Shown here: positions 25,783-35,614 of the stretch, piece by piece
Numbering within the stretch: position 1 is the stretch's first letter
How the letters are laid out: each line of letters opens with the position of its first letter
From: Bacillus sp. V59.32b
Lineage (GTDB): Bacteria; Bacillota; Bacilli; Bacillales; DSM-1321
Assembly (NCBI RefSeq): GCF_003429085.1
Contig: NZ_QVTC01000014.1
Coordinates: 62,001 to 126,000, forward strand
DNA: 64,000 nucleotides
Direction: 5' to 3'
Notes under the pieces: model-generated
Told to the model about the DNA's origin: nothing
The model's database searches: none
What the model saw: only the letters and a program-made list of their open reading frames with translations
Translations under genes and position numbers: made by a program

Positions 25783-27144
25783 ATGAAAAAGGAAGAGCGT
25801 TTGGCAAAAGAAATCAGTGAAAAAGTCGGCGGGATTTCGAACATCGGGCGTGTTGCCCATTGTATGACTCGGTTGAGGCTTCAATTAAAAAACGATGATC
25901 AAGCAAATATCTCGGAAATAAAGGCCATTGACGGTGTCATGGGTGTCATAGACGACGAAACACTTCAAATCGTTATCGGTCCGGGGCTTGTGACAAAGGT
26001 AGCAGCCGAAATGAGCAAGCTGACCGGACTCCCAGTCGGGGAGGCAGACGAAGAGGGAGATATAGCCACAAGGCAGCGGAATGAAATCAAGGCGAAAAAT
26101 AACACACCTTTCAAAAATCTGCTCCGCAAGGTCGGAAATATCTTCATCCCGTTAATTCCGGCCCTTGTCGCTTCAGGTATCATCAACGGGGTAGCAAACT
26201 TTGCCAAAAATGCCGGAGTTGATGAGAAAACAACGTGGTTACAGCTTTTGTTATTTATGGGCGGCGGGATTTTTGCCTACTTAGGTGTGCTTGTTGGCTG
26301 GAACACAGCGAAGGAATTTGGAGGGACACCTGCCCTTGGTGCCATTGCCGGGATATTTGTTTTTAATCCTGCACTGGCGACAGTAACATTGTTTGGGGAA
26401 GCATTGGTGCCGGGCCGGGGCGGATTGTTTGCGGTTATTTTCGCGGCATGGCTGATGGCCGCAACGGAAAAGCGAGTCCGAAAATTTGTCCCCAATGCTG
26501 TTGATATCATTTTCACTCCATTAATCACGGTATTATTTGTTGGTTTCTTAACACTGATCGTGATCCAGCCGGTTGGGGGATATTTGTCTGAAGGAATCAC
26601 AACCGGAATCAACGCAATCCTCGATGTCGGTGGAGTGGTTGCAGGAGCCGTCCTGGCCGGAACATTCCTCCCGCTGGTCATGGTCGGTCTCCATCACGGG
26701 TTAACGCCGATCCATCTGGAGTTCATAACCACAACAGGTGTAACCCCGCTTCTTACGATCCTTGCCATGGCCGGCGCGGGCCAGGTTGGCGCATCGATCG
26801 CTGTTTATGTTAAAACGAAAAATAAGAAAATTAAAAATGTCATTAAAGGGGCCTTGCCGGTCGGGTTTTTAGGAATCGGGGAACCCTTGTTATATGGAGT
26901 AACGCTTCCGCTCGGACGTCCATTTATCACTGCCTGTCTTGGCGGGGCTATGGGCGGGGCCTTCCAGGCATTTGCAAAGACTGCTTCCGAAGGAATCGGG
27001 GTATCCGGCTTGACGCTTATTCCTTTGATTGCAGACAATAAGTATTTCCTCTATTTTCTTGGGCTGGTTGTTGCTTATGCCTTTGGGTTTCTGTTCACTT
27101 ATTTGTTTGGATTTAAAGAGGAAATGGCGGATAATATGAAATAA
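25783..27144 (+). CDS. murP: PTS transporter EIIBC, MurNAc-type (MurP)
   Basis: Membrane phosphotransferase permease of the glucose/sucrose family that imports and phosphorylates an amino sugar. 453 residues. The EIIB domain has phosphocysteine Cys27 in AHCMTRLRL. The EIIC domain (about 105-445) has about ten hydrophobic segments and the loop GLHHGLTPIHLEF. There is no EIIA domain, so a shared EIIA is needed. Context supports MurNAc or the disaccharide MurNAc-GlcNAc as substrate, as for S. aureus MurP. ATG at 25783 follows GGGGGAG. Confidence 0.9.
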   Translation: MKKEERLAKEISEKVGGISNIGRVAHCMTRLRLQLKNDDQANISEIKAIDGVMGVIDDETLQIVIGPGLVTKVAAEMSKLTGLPVGEADEEGDIATRQRNEIKAKNNTPFKNLLRKVGNIFIPLIPALVASGIINGVANFAKNAGVDEKTTWLQLLLFMGGGIFAYLGVLVGWNTAKEFGGTPALGAIAGIFVFNPALATVTLFGEALVPGRGGLFAVIFAAWLMAATEKRVRKFVPNAVDIIFTPLITVLFVGFLTLIVIQPVGGYLSEGITTGINAILDVGGVVAGAVLAGTFLPLVMVGLHHGLTPIHLEFITTTGVTPLLTILAMAGAGQVGASIAVYVKTKNKKIKNVIKGALPVGFLGIGEPLLYGVTLPLGRPFITACLGGAMGGAFQAFAKTASEGIGVSGLTLIPLIADNKYFLYFLGLVVAYAFGFLFTYLFGFKEEMADNMK

Positions 27145-27149
27145 TGGAC

Positions 27150-27177
27150 AAAGGAGAGAAGAAATTCTCTCCTTTTC
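27150..27177 (+). terminator. Perfect hairpin between murP and mupG
   Basis: An 11-base perfect stem (27150-27160 with 27165-27175) closed by a GAAA loop, followed by only four T in all. It may be a partial terminator or an mRNA stabiliser setting mupG level below murP. Confidence 0.6.
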
Positions 27178-27210
27178 CATTGTGGGAGAATAATAGAAAG
27201 GGTGTTTAAT

Positions 27211-28278
27211 TTGCTTGGTATATCCGTTTATCTAGGTAAACTCAGCCATTCGTCACAGGGGGATTATATAAAAAATATGTCCCAAGCAGGATTCAGGTCG
27301 ATTTTTACCTCACTCCACATTCCGGAAGATGTTTCAGAAGAGGATAAGGTTCTATTGGAAGCGTTAGGAAAGCAGGCGGCAGAATATGATATGGAATTAA
27401 TGGCCGATATTTCACCGGCCACTCTGAAGAACCTCGGCTATACGTATGAAAAAATTCCGGAGATCCGTTTACTGGGCGTAACGGGATTGCGGATGGATTA
27501 TGGCATTCCTTCAAAGGTGATGGCAGAATTATCAAGAAAAATGAAAATTTCGCTAAATGCCAGCACGATTAATAAAGCATTTTTACTGGAATTGGAGGAA
27601 CATAACATCGACCTTTCCCAAACAGAAGCATGGCATAACTTCTATCCGCGTCCGGAAACAGGACTCGATAGAGAAAGCTTCATCCAGAGAAACCTATGGC
27701 TGAAGGAAAGAGGATTCACCGTGATGGCTTTTATACCGGGGAACAAAGATTTACGAGGGCCGCTGTTTCAGGGGCTGCCAACACTCGAAGAGCATAGGCA
27801 TATATCCCCGTTTCAAGCGGCATTAGATCTGCAAAACAATGGCCATATTGATAAAGTCCTTATTGGTGACCTGGACGTAATTAATGACACCATGTCTCAG
27901 TTTTCATCCTACCAAAAAGGATTCATTCCAATCAGGTACAAAAAACTTCAAACCGATGAAGCGACGAATCGAACGCTCCAGGCCGACCATCGAAACAGAT
28001 GGGACCAGGCCAGGGATGTTATCCGGTCAGAAACATCAAGGGGCATGGCCCAAGTGACAGGCAATACATTTGAGCCCGTAAACACGGTGGCCCGGTCAAA
28101 AGGCTGCATTACCATCGATAACAATAAGTATGGAAGATATGAGGGAGAATTGCAGATTGTGCTTAAGGACTTGGAGCAGGATGAAAAGGTAAACGTGGTT
28201 GGGAAAGTGATTGATGAAGATGTTCCACTGCTTCCATTTATCAATGGAGGTACAAACTTCAGACTGATCGAAAAATAA
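27211..28278 (+). CDS. mupG: 6-phospho-N-acetylmuramidase MupG (DUF871)
   Basis: Glycosidase that splits imported MurNAc-6-phosphate-GlcNAc inside the cell, as described for S. aureus MupG. 355 residues: a TIM-barrel-like N-terminal part (LGISVYLGKL, IFTSLHIPEDV, LMADISP, LRMDYGI, LNASTI, WHNFYPRPETGL) and a C-terminal cyclophilin-like part from about 240. The TTG at 27211 lies six bases after AAAGGGTG; a GTG at 27202 falls in that site. The family match is strong; the reaction is inferred from the murQ/murP context. Confidence 0.88.
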   Translation: MLGISVYLGKLSHSSQGDYIKNMSQAGFRSIFTSLHIPEDVSEEDKVLLEALGKQAAEYDMELMADISPATLKNLGYTYEKIPEIRLLGVTGLRMDYGIPSKVMAELSRKMKISLNASTINKAFLLELEEHNIDLSQTEAWHNFYPRPETGLDRESFIQRNLWLKERGFTVMAFIPGNKDLRGPLFQGLPTLEEHRHISPFQAALDLQNNGHIDKVLIGDLDVINDTMSQFSSYQKGFIPIRYKKLQTDEATNRTLQADHRNRWDQARDVIRSETSRGMAQVTGNTFEPVNTVARSKGCITIDNNKYGRYEGELQIVLKDLEQDEKVNVVGKVIDEDVPLLPFINGGTNFRLIEK

Positions 28279-28632
28279 CGTTGAAACCATGTTTTCATTT
28301 AATATATTAGGAAATCAATTGCATGAATTCTCTTAAAAGAATACTTCAAAATCAATTAATCAATAGAAAGGCAAATAATTATATTAACATAAAAATAAAC
28401 CGCTTGCAGAAGAATAGTAGAAAAATTAAATAAGTTCTTTTAATTTAATAGGTTATAGTAGACAAGCAATTTTACTTTTTATACAATTAAAAAGCAGTCT
28501 AATAAAATACTTTCCGACATCATTTAGCGATTATATGATGCCTGGACTGGAAAAATGGTGTACCAGGACTTGAAGTATCTGAAAATACACTCATTTTTTC
28601 ACAAATCGCATAGTCGACAAGGAGGATGGGAA
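28279..28632 (+). other. AT-rich gap before sucC
   Basis: About 350 bases, clearly more AT-rich than the flanking genes, with no ORF, strong terminator or family A or B repeat. The best promoter-like pair is TTGCAG (28404-28409) and TAAATA (28427-28432) at 17 bases, which is weak. It marks the right edge of the murR-mupG cluster, which B. subtilis lacks at this place. Confidence 0.5.
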
Positions 28633-29793
28633 ATGAATATCCATGAGTATCAGGGGAAAGAAATCCTCAGAAAATACGGGGTATCCGTTCCGAATGGCCG
28701 TGTGGCATTTACTGTTGATGAAGCAGTGAAAGCTGCCAAGGAATTGGGTTCACAGGTAGTAGTCGTTAAGGCGCAAATCCATGCGGGCGGCCGCGGTAAA
28801 GCCGGTGGTGTGAAAGTTGCGAAAAATCTTGACGAAGCACGTACATATGCACAGGAAATTCTGGGGAAAACGCTTGTTACCCACCAAACTGGGCCGGAAG
28901 GCAAAGAAGTAAAGCGCTTACTGATCGAAGAAGGCTGCGACATCAAGAAAGAGTATTATATTGGTCTAGTATTGGACCGCGCTACTTCCCGAGTTGTCCT
29001 AATGGCTTCTGAAGAAGGCGGTACCGAGATCGAAGAGGTAGCCGAAAAGACACCGGAAAAAATATTCAAGGAAGTAATCGATCCGGTTGTCGGCCTTACA
29101 GGCTACCAAGCTAGAAGAATAGCATTTAACATTAATATCCCTAAAGAACTTGTTAATAAAGCTGTTAAATTTATGAACGGACTCTATACGGCTTTCGTTG
29201 AAAAAGATTGCTCCATTGCAGAAATTAATCCGCTTGTCGTAACTGGCGATGGCAATGTAATGGCATTGGATGCGAAGTTAAACTTCGATTCAAACGCTCT
29301 ATACCGCCATAAAGACATTTTAGAGTACCGTGATCTTGATGAAGAAGATGCAAAGGAAATCGAAGCCTCCAAATATGACTTAAGCTATATTTCCCTAGAT
29401 GGAAATATTGGCTGTATGGTTAATGGTGCGGGACTTGCGATGGCGACGATGGACATTATCAAGCACTACAGCGGAGATCCGGCAAACTTCCTTGATGTTG
29501 GGGGCGGTGCCACAGCTGAAAAGGTTACGGAAGCATTTAAAATCATCCTTTCCGATACAAAGGTTAAAGGCATCTTCGTTAATATCTTCGGCGGCATTAT
29601 GAAGTGTGATGTAATCGCTGAAGGCGTAGTTGAAGCTGCAAAACAACTTGGTTTGCAGGTGCCACTTGTAGTCCGTCTTGAAGGGACAAACGTCGATCTT
29701 GGCAAAAAAATCTTAAAAGAATCAGGTTTAAACATTACGCCTGCTGAATCTATGGCAGACGGTGCACAAAAAATCGTAGAGCTTGTAGGATAA
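28633..29793 (+). CDS. sucC: Succinyl-CoA synthetase, beta subunit
   Basis: ADP-forming subunit of the TCA-cycle enzyme that makes succinate and ATP from succinyl-CoA. 386 residues. ATP-grasp fold at the N-terminus ([32 protein letters not shown]), [14 protein letters not shown] and DVGGGA in the C-terminal ligase domain. ATG at 28633 follows AAGGAGG; upstream codons from 28555 are not conserved. 18 bases separate it from sucD. Confidence 0.97.
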   Translation: MNIHEYQGKEILRKYGVSVPNGRVAFTVDEAVKAAKELGSQVVVVKAQIHAGGRGKAGGVKVAKNLDEARTYAQEILGKTLVTHQTGPEGKEVKRLLIEEGCDIKKEYYIGLVLDRATSRVVLMASEEGGTEIEEVAEKTPEKIFKEVIDPVVGLTGYQARRIAFNINIPKELVNKAVKFMNGLYTAFVEKDCSIAEINPLVVTGDGNVMALDAKLNFDSNALYRHKDILEYRDLDEEDAKEIEASKYDLSYISLDGNIGCMVNGAGLAMATMDIIKHYSGDPANFLDVGGGATAEKVTEAFKIILSDTKVKGIFVNIFGGIMKCDVIAEGVVEAAKQLGLQVPLVVRLEGTNVDLGKKILKESGLNITPAESMADGAQKIVELVG

Positions 29794-29811
29794 TAGGCAG
29801 GGGGGACCAAA

Positions 29812-30714
29812 ATGAGCGTATTTATTAATAAAGACACAAAAGTCATTGTTCAAGGTATCACTGGTTCAACGGCTTTATTTCATACAAAACAAATGCTTGA
29901 ATACGGTACAAAAATCGTTGCCGGTGTAACTCCGGGCAAGGGCGGTACAGAAGTGGAAGGTGTACCTGTATTCAATACAGTCAGCCAGGCACGAGAAGCG
30001 ACCGGTGCCACTGCTTCCGTTATCTATGTCCCGGCTCCTTTTGCAGCTGATGCAATTCTCGAGGCTGTTGATGCCGAGCTTGATATTGCCATTTGTATCA
30101 CAGAACATATTCCGGTTCTTGACATGGTAAAAGTGAAGCGCTATATGGAAGGCAAAAAGACGCGCCTTGTCGGGCCAAACTGCCCGGGTGTCATCACACC
30201 GGATGAGTGTAAAATTGGTATCATGCCTGGCTATATCCATACAAAAGGGCATGTAGGCGTAGTATCCCGTTCAGGAACATTGACATATGAAGCCGTTCAC
30301 CAATTAACACAGGCTGGAATTGGACAGTCTACAGCTGTTGGAATCGGGGGAGACCCTGTAAACGGAACAGACTTCATCGATGTATTAAAAGCATTCAATG
30401 AAGACCCTGAAACATATGCAGTGATCATGATCGGTGAAATCGGCGGAACCGCTGAAGAAGAAGCGGCCGAGTGGGTGAAGGCTAACATGACAAAGCCTGT
30501 TGTCGGCTTCATTGGCGGACGTACTGCACCTCCCGGAAAGCGCATGGGCCATGCCGGTGCGATTATTTCCGGCGGTAAAGGGACAGCTGACGAAAAAATC
30601 CGTGTCATGAACGAATGTGACATTAAAGTGGCTGAAACTCCATCTGTAATGGGCGAAACATTAATTTCTGTCCTTAAAGAAAAAGGTCTATACGACAAGT
30701 GTAAGACTCATTAA
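29812..30714 (+). CDS. sucD: Succinyl-CoA synthetase, alpha subunit
   Basis: CoA-binding subunit carrying the phosphohistidine intermediate. 300 residues. N-terminal Rossmann CoA site ([16 protein letters not shown]), [17 protein letters not shown], and the phosphorylated His247 in [11 protein letters not shown] at 29812 follows a G-rich site (GGGGGG). Ends at a strong terminator. Confidence 0.98.
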   Translation: MSVFINKDTKVIVQGITGSTALFHTKQMLEYGTKIVAGVTPGKGGTEVEGVPVFNTVSQAREATGATASVIYVPAPFAADAILEAVDAELDIAICITEHIPVLDMVKVKRYMEGKKTRLVGPNCPGVITPDECKIGIMPGYIHTKGHVGVVSRSGTLTYEAVHQLTQAGIGQSTAVGIGGDPVNGTDFIDVLKAFNEDPETYAVIMIGEIGGTAEEEAAEWVKANMTKPVVGFIGGRTAPPGKRMGHAGAIISGGKGTADEKIRVMNECDIKVAETPSVMGETLISVLKEKGLYDKCKTH

Positions 30715-30724
30715 TTTCGCAGCG

Positions 30725-30757
30725 ATCGCCCCTCATTTTAGTTGAGGGGCGATTTCT
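30725..30757 (+). terminator. Rho-independent terminator after sucD
   Basis: ATCGCCCCTCA (30725-30735) pairs perfectly with TGAGGGGCGAT (30743-30753), loop of seven, tail TTCT. Confidence 0.8.
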
Positions 30758-30812
30758 GTATTACATTTTTATAATTCCCCGCAAAAAAATCCCCCAAAGG
30801 AGTGATCTCTTC

Positions 30813-31694
30813 TTGAACGTAAGAGAAAAGTTAATTCATTTGCATCACTGCCGCGGTATCGGCTGGAAATCAATCCGTAAGGTCCTGGCTCACGATCCCA
30901 CGCTTCAAAATCTCTATGATTGGCCATTGAATACATGGCAGGAAATTCTCCCTCTGACCTCTCCAAAACTACAGCTGTTTTTCAAAGATCTCCACTCGCT
31001 TGATATGGTTACGCTAACCAAACAATACTCTGAAAACAAAATTGAATGTATGACGATCATGGATGAGGATTACCCCTTTTTGTTAAAGCAAATATTCGAT
31101 CCGCCCTGGGTGCTTTATTTAAAAGGACAAAGAACTTTATTGAGAGAAAGCCCCGCTTTAGGTGTCGTAGGATCAAGAAAGCCTTCTTCGTACGGAAAAG
31201 AGGCGCTGAATTTGATTTTGCCTCCGCTTATCCATAAAGGATATGTGATCATCAGTGGAGCGGCTGCCGGAATCGATGCCCTTTCACATGAAATTTCTTT
31301 AAAGGAAAAAGGAAAGACAATCGGAGTGTTAGGCGGAGGTCATTTTCACATTTATCCAAAGGAAAACATCCCTTTAACGCTCGAGATTATGAAAAAAGGA
31401 TTGTTGCTTTCGGAGGTTCCCCCTGGAAGGCGTCCGGAGCCCTGGATGTTTCCGATGCGGAACCGAATTATCAGCGGACTGTCGCAAGGTGTGCTTATAA
31501 TAGAAGCAAAGCGGAACAGCGGCTCGTTAATTACGGCAGAATATGCCCTGGAACATGGAAGAGACATATTTGCGCTGCCTGGAAATGTGACAAGCGAGCT
31601 TTCTTTAGGCTGCCACTTATTAATTCAGGACGGGGCAAAGCTTGTATTCCAGGCAAGTGATATTGACGCCGAAATGAGCAGGGAATTAACATAA
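30813..31694 (+). CDS. dprA: DNA processing protein DprA
   Basis: Loads RecA on incoming single-stranded DNA in natural transformation. 293 residues, with a Rossmann-like core: LGVVGSRKPSSYG, VIISGAAAGIDALSHE, and FPMRNRIISGLSQGVLIIEA with SGSLITA. The TTG start at 30813 follows AAAGGAGTGA by seven bases. A -10-like TATAAT at 30770-30775 has no matching -35. Also called smf in Bacillus. Confidence 0.95.
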   Translation: MNVREKLIHLHHCRGIGWKSIRKVLAHDPTLQNLYDWPLNTWQEILPLTSPKLQLFFKDLHSLDMVTLTKQYSENKIECMTIMDEDYPFLLKQIFDPPWVLYLKGQRTLLRESPALGVVGSRKPSSYGKEALNLILPPLIHKGYVIISGAAAGIDALSHEISLKEKGKTIGVLGGGHFHIYPKENIPLTLEIMKKGLLLSEVPPGRRPEPWMFPMRNRIISGLSQGVLIIEAKRNSGSLITAEYALEHGRDIFALPGNVTSELSLGCHLLIQDGAKLVFQASDIDAEMSRELT

Positions 31695-31755
31695 ATCATA
31701 CTCAGCCTGAGTTCTTTATCTTTTTGCTTATCCACAAAAACGTGTATGATTTTTA
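31693..31755 (+). terminator. Possible long-loop terminator after dprA
   Basis: AAATCATAC at the stop codon (31693-31701) pairs with GTATGATTT (31744-31752), followed by TT. The loop of about 42 bases contains ACTCA-GCC-TGAGT. Unusual shape, so uncertain. Confidence 0.3.
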
Positions 31756-31863
31756 TAAAGACGATATATAATGCTAGAAAAAAACTATTTTGATAATTCT
31801 TTCTCAAATTAGTTGAAATTTATAAATAAAAATGTTGAAATAGACGATAAATGTTATAAAGCA

Positions 31864-31892
31864 TTGACAAATGGATTTTTTACGACTAATAA
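31864..31892 (+). promoter_or_regulatory. Promoter of topA
   Basis: Perfect -35 TTGACA (31864-31869), 17-base spacer, -10 TAATAA (31887-31892), about 40 bases before the topA ATG in an AT-rich gap. Confidence 0.6.
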
Positions 31893-31932
31893 TAGTGAAG
31901 ATTTATATCACCTCTTGAGGAGGATTATTTGA

Positions 31933-34008
31933 ATGTCAGATTACTTAGTTATTGTGGAATCACCCGCAAAGGCAAAAACAATAGAACGCTATCTCGGAAA
32001 AAAATATAAAGTGAAGGCATCAATGGGACATATTCGCGATTTGCCGAAGAGTCAGATGGGCGTTGATGTCGAACATGACTTTGAGCCGAAGTATATAACG
32101 ATTCGCGGCAAGGGTCCGATAATGAAGGAATTAAAGACGGCCGCAAAAAAAGCAAAGAAAATTTACCTGGCGGCTGACCCCGATAGAGAAGGGGAAGCGA
32201 TAGCCTGGCATCTGGCCCATAGCCTGGATGTTGATGTTACATCTGATTGCCGGGTCGTTTTTAACGAGATTACAAAGGATGCGATTAAGGAATCCTTTAA
32301 AACGCCAAGACCGATCAACATGGATCTCGTGGATGCCCAGCAGGCGAGACGGGTATTGGACCGTTTGGTTGGCTACAACATTTCTCCGCTTCTATGGAAA
32401 AAAGTGAAAAAAGGATTGAGCGCGGGCCGGGTTCAATCGGTAGCCGTAAGGATGATCATTGACCGTGAAAAGGAAATTAAGAAATTCGTGCCAGAGGAAT
32501 ATTGGACAATCAAAGCAGATTTTATAAAAGGGAAAGACCAGTTTGAAGGTTCTTTTTTTAGCATGAATGGTGATCGTGTTGAGCTTCATTCGGAAGATGA
32601 CACAAAAAAGGTTCTCGGCTCAGTAAACGGCAACAAGTTTGAGATCGCCGCTGTTTCCAAAAAAGAAAGAAAGCGGAATCCCGCCGTACCGTTTACGACT
32701 TCATCCCTGCAGCAGGAAGCAGCTAGGAAACTAAACTTCCGCGCCAGGAAGACGATGATGCTTGCGCAGCAGCTGTACGAAGGAATCGCAATCGGCAAGG
32801 AAGGAACAGTCGGTCTGATTACGTATATGAGAACCGACTCAACCCGCATTTCGGAAGTTGCCAAGGCTGAAGCCGCCGGATTTATCGAGAACACATACGG
32901 GAGGGAGTTCCTCCCGGTTGATGAAAGAAAAGAAAGAAAACAAAGCAACTCCCAGGATGCCCATGAAGCGGTCCGGCCTACTAGCACATTGCGAGATCCG
33001 GGCTCGGTAAAGGAATATTTATCAAGAGACCAATTCAGACTGTATAAATTAATCTGGGAACGGTTTGTCGCAAGCCAGATGGCTTCTGCGGTAATGGACA
33101 CGATGAGCATCGACCTTAAAAATGGTGAAGTCATCTTCCGTGCCAACGGTTCCAAGGTGAAATTCCCCGGATTTATGAAGGTATATGTGGAAGGGTCAGA
33201 CGATAATGTTGAAGAGAAAGAAAATATGCTGCCGGATATAGCTGTTGGAGAAAAGGTTATGTTTAAGGACATCGAACCAAAGCAGCATTTCACACAGCCG
33301 CCTCCACGCTACACGGAAGCCCGTCTTGTAAAGACGCTTGAAGAGCTTGGAATCGGCCGTCCGTCTACCTATGCCCCTACATTGGATACAATCCAGAAAA
33401 GAGGCTATGTAGCTCTCGATAATAAACGCTTTGTCCCGACAGAGATGGGGGAGATTGTCCTGGAATTGATCCTTGAATTTTTCCCTGACATTCTTGATCT
33501 GGAATTTACAGCTAAAATGGAACAGGAATTTGATAATGTTGAAGAAGGAAATGTAGAATGGATCAAGGTGATTGATAACTTCTACAGAGATTTCGAGACT
33601 CATCTAGTAAAAGCCGAAGCAGAAATGGAAAAAGTAGAAATCAAGGATGAACCGGCCGGTGAGGATTGTGAGAATTGCGGCAGCCCAATGGTATTTAAAA
33701 TGGGTCGTTATGGTAAATTCATGGCATGCAGCAATTTCCCCGACTGCCGGAATACGAAGCCGATCGTTAAAGAAATCGGTGTGAAATGTCCGAATTGTAA
33801 AGAAGGCAACATCATTGAAAGAAAAAGCAAAAAGCGGCGGATTTTTTACGGTTGTGACCGTTACCCGAGCTGTGAATTCATTTCATGGGATAAGCCCCTC
33901 GCGCGTCCGTGTCCTAAATGTGCGGGTACTTTGGTAGAGAAGAAGCTGAAAAAGGGCGTTCAAGTCCAGTGTATGCATTGTGATTACAAAGAAGCATCGC
34001 AAAGTTGA
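31933..34008 (+). CDS. topA: DNA topoisomerase I
   Basis: Type IA topoisomerase relaxing negative supercoils. 691 residues, normal for Bacillus. Toprim domain with [15 protein letters not shown] and acidic DPDREGEA near 76-83; catalytic Tyr298 in [11 protein letters not shown]. The C-terminus has three zinc-ribbon units, with cysteine pairs CENC, CPNC and CPKC; the last ends CMHC. ATG at 31933 follows GAGGAGG. Own promoter and terminator. Confidence 0.97.
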   Translation: MSDYLVIVESPAKAKTIERYLGKKYKVKASMGHIRDLPKSQMGVDVEHDFEPKYITIRGKGPIMKELKTAAKKAKKIYLAADPDREGEAIAWHLAHSLDVDVTSDCRVVFNEITKDAIKESFKTPRPINMDLVDAQQARRVLDRLVGYNISPLLWKKVKKGLSAGRVQSVAVRMIIDREKEIKKFVPEEYWTIKADFIKGKDQFEGSFFSMNGDRVELHSEDDTKKVLGSVNGNKFEIAAVSKKERKRNPAVPFTTSSLQQEAARKLNFRARKTMMLAQQLYEGIAIGKEGTVGLITYMRTDSTRISEVAKAEAAGFIENTYGREFLPVDERKERKQSNSQDAHEAVRPTSTLRDPGSVKEYLSRDQFRLYKLIWERFVASQMASAVMDTMSIDLKNGEVIFRANGSKVKFPGFMKVYVEGSDDNVEEKENMLPDIAVGEKVMFKDIEPKQHFTQPPPRYTEARLVKTLEELGIGRPSTYAPTLDTIQKRGYVALDNKRFVPTEMGEIVLELILEFFPDILDLEFTAKMEQEFDNVEEGNVEWIKVIDNFYRDFETHLVKAEAEMEKVEIKDEPAGEDCENCGSPMVFKMGRYGKFMACSNFPDCRNTKPIVKEIGVKCPNCKEGNIIERKSKKRRIFYGCDRYPSCEFISWDKPLARPCPKCAGTLVEKKLKKGVQVQCMHCDYKEASQS

Positions 34009-34010
34009 CG

Positions 34011-34036
34011 AAAGGTGAGCATCCGCTCACCTTTTT
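34011..34036 (+). terminator. Rho-independent terminator after topA
   Basis: AAAGGTGAGC (34011-34020) pairs perfectly with GCTCACCTTT (34025-34034) around ATCC, then further T. Confidence 0.9.
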
Positions 34037-34169
34037 GGCTTGTGTAGTCACGAAACTTTTAACTTTATAACACGTATTGTAAAATGTGCAGTGGACAAAC
34101 TGTTTATTTTAGCTAAATAATTTATCTTTGCTGAGAAGATAATAGAAGGATTCTCGTACAGACAGCTTT

Positions 34170-34198
34170 TTGAAACAATAGTGAGAGTAAACTAAATT
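34170..34198 (+). promoter_or_regulatory. Promoter of trmFO
   Basis: TTGAAA (34170-34175), 17-base spacer, TAAATT (34193-34198). The start would be about 40 bases before the ATG. Confidence 0.55.
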
Positions 34199-34244
34199 TG
34201 TAAACCGATAAGTTTTATCATATGTTTACAGGGAGGCTCGTAAA

Positions 34245-35552
34245 ATGAAAGAAAAGACAGTGAACGTAATTGGAGCAGGGCTCGCCGGCAGCGAAGCGGC
34301 CTGGCAGATTGTAAAAAGCGGATTGAAGGTAAAGCTATATGAAATGCGTCCGGTGAAACAAACACCTGCCCATCATACGGATAAATTCGCTGAGCTTGTT
34401 TGCAGCAACTCACTCCGTGCCAATACGCTCACGAATGCGGTAGGTGTATTAAAGGAAGAAATGCGTCTGCTTGACTCTGTGATCATATCATCCGCAGATG
34501 CCTCCTCGGTCCCGGCAGGAGGAGCGCTTGCCGTGGATCGACATGAGTTTGCCGGCAGAGTGACCGAATTGGTGAAGAATCATCCTAACGTGACCGTCGT
34601 TAACGAAGAAGTCACCGAGATACCAGAAGGTCCCACTGTCATTGCAACCGGTCCGCTGACCAGCCAGAACCTTTCCCAAAAGCTGCAGGAAATCATGGAG
34701 GAAGAGTATCTATACTTTTATGATGCCGCGGCACCCATTCTCGAAAAAGACAGCATAGACATGGACAAAGTTTATCTGAAATCTCGTTACGACAAGGGAG
34801 AAGCTGCTTATCTGAACTGTCCGATGACAGAAGAAGAGTTCAACCGTTTTTATGAAGCGCTTATCGCAGCTGAAACGGTTCCTTTGAAGGAATTTGAAAA
34901 AGAAATCTTCTTCGAGGGCTGCATGCCGATTGAAGTCATGGCGTCCAGAGGCAAAAAGACGATGCTATTCGGCCCGCTCAAGCCGGTAGGCCTTGAAGAC
35001 CCGAAAACGGGAAAAAGGCCATACGCGGTCGTCCAGCTGAGACAGGATGACGCAGCAGGGACTTTATATAATATTGTCGGTTTTCAGACTCATTTAAAAT
35101 GGGGGCCACAAAAGGAAGTCCTTCAGTTGATTCCAGGGCTTGAGAATGCTGAAATCGTCCGTTATGGTGTGATGCACCGCAATACTTTTATCAACTCCCC
35201 TAAGGTTTTGCGGTCAACCTATCAATTCAAGAACCGCGATGATTTATTTTTCGCGGGGCAGATGACGGGTGTAGAGGGATATGTTGAATCCGCTGCGTCC
35301 GGCTTGGTTGCGGGAATTAACGCGGCAAAGGTGGCACAGGGCCACGACCCGGTAAGCTTTCCTGCGGAAACGGCAATAGGAAGCATGGCACGTTATATCA
35401 CATCGACGAATGCGAAAACTTTTCAGCCTATGAATGCTAATTTCGGTTTATTCCCTGAATTAGGCGTGAAAATAAAGGGTAAGCAAGAACGCAATGAAAT
35501 GCATGCTAACCGTGCGCTAGAAACAATTCGGAATTTTGTGAAGAATTTGTAA
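34245..35552 (+). CDS. trmFO: tRNA (uracil-54-C5)-methyltransferase TrmFO
   Basis: Folate- and FAD-dependent enzyme making ribothymidine at position 54 of tRNA, the Gram-positive alternative to TrmA. 435 residues. FAD motif [12 protein letters not shown] (9-20), [15 protein letters not shown], and [13 protein letters not shown] with the catalytic cysteine region. C-terminal [18 protein letters not shown] is typical. ATG at 34245 follows GGGAGG. Formerly gid. Confidence 0.97.
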   Translation: MKEKTVNVIGAGLAGSEAAWQIVKSGLKVKLYEMRPVKQTPAHHTDKFAELVCSNSLRANTLTNAVGVLKEEMRLLDSVIISSADASSVPAGGALAVDRHEFAGRVTELVKNHPNVTVVNEEVTEIPEGPTVIATGPLTSQNLSQKLQEIMEEEYLYFYDAAAPILEKDSIDMDKVYLKSRYDKGEAAYLNCPMTEEEFNRFYEALIAAETVPLKEFEKEIFFEGCMPIEVMASRGKKTMLFGPLKPVGLEDPKTGKRPYAVVQLRQDDAAGTLYNIVGFQTHLKWGPQKEVLQLIPGLENAEIVRYGVMHRNTFINSPKVLRSTYQFKNRDDLFFAGQMTGVEGYVESAASGLVAGINAAKVAQGHDPVSFPAETAIGSMARYITSTNAKTFQPMNANFGLFPELGVKIKGKQERNEMHANRALETIRNFVKNL

Positions 35553-35558
35553 AATAAT

Positions 35559-35587
35559 TTGCTTGGGATTTTAAAGTGTGATACTAT
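35559..35587 (+). promoter_or_regulatory. Promoter of xerC-hslVU-codY
   Basis: TTGCTT (35559-35564), 17-base spacer, TACTAT (35582-35587), in the 62-base gap before xerC. Confidence 0.5.
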
Positions 35588-35614
35588 TTAGAAGCCTTTG
35601 CGGGGGTGAATGTA

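Noticed and set aside
32586-33293. Minus-strand ORF of 235 codons within topA
   Set aside because: It is a shadow of topA with no family match.
34198-34226. Second promoter before trmFO (TTGTAA-17-TATGTT)
   Set aside because: The start would fall at or in the ribosome site; the pair at 34170 is better placed.
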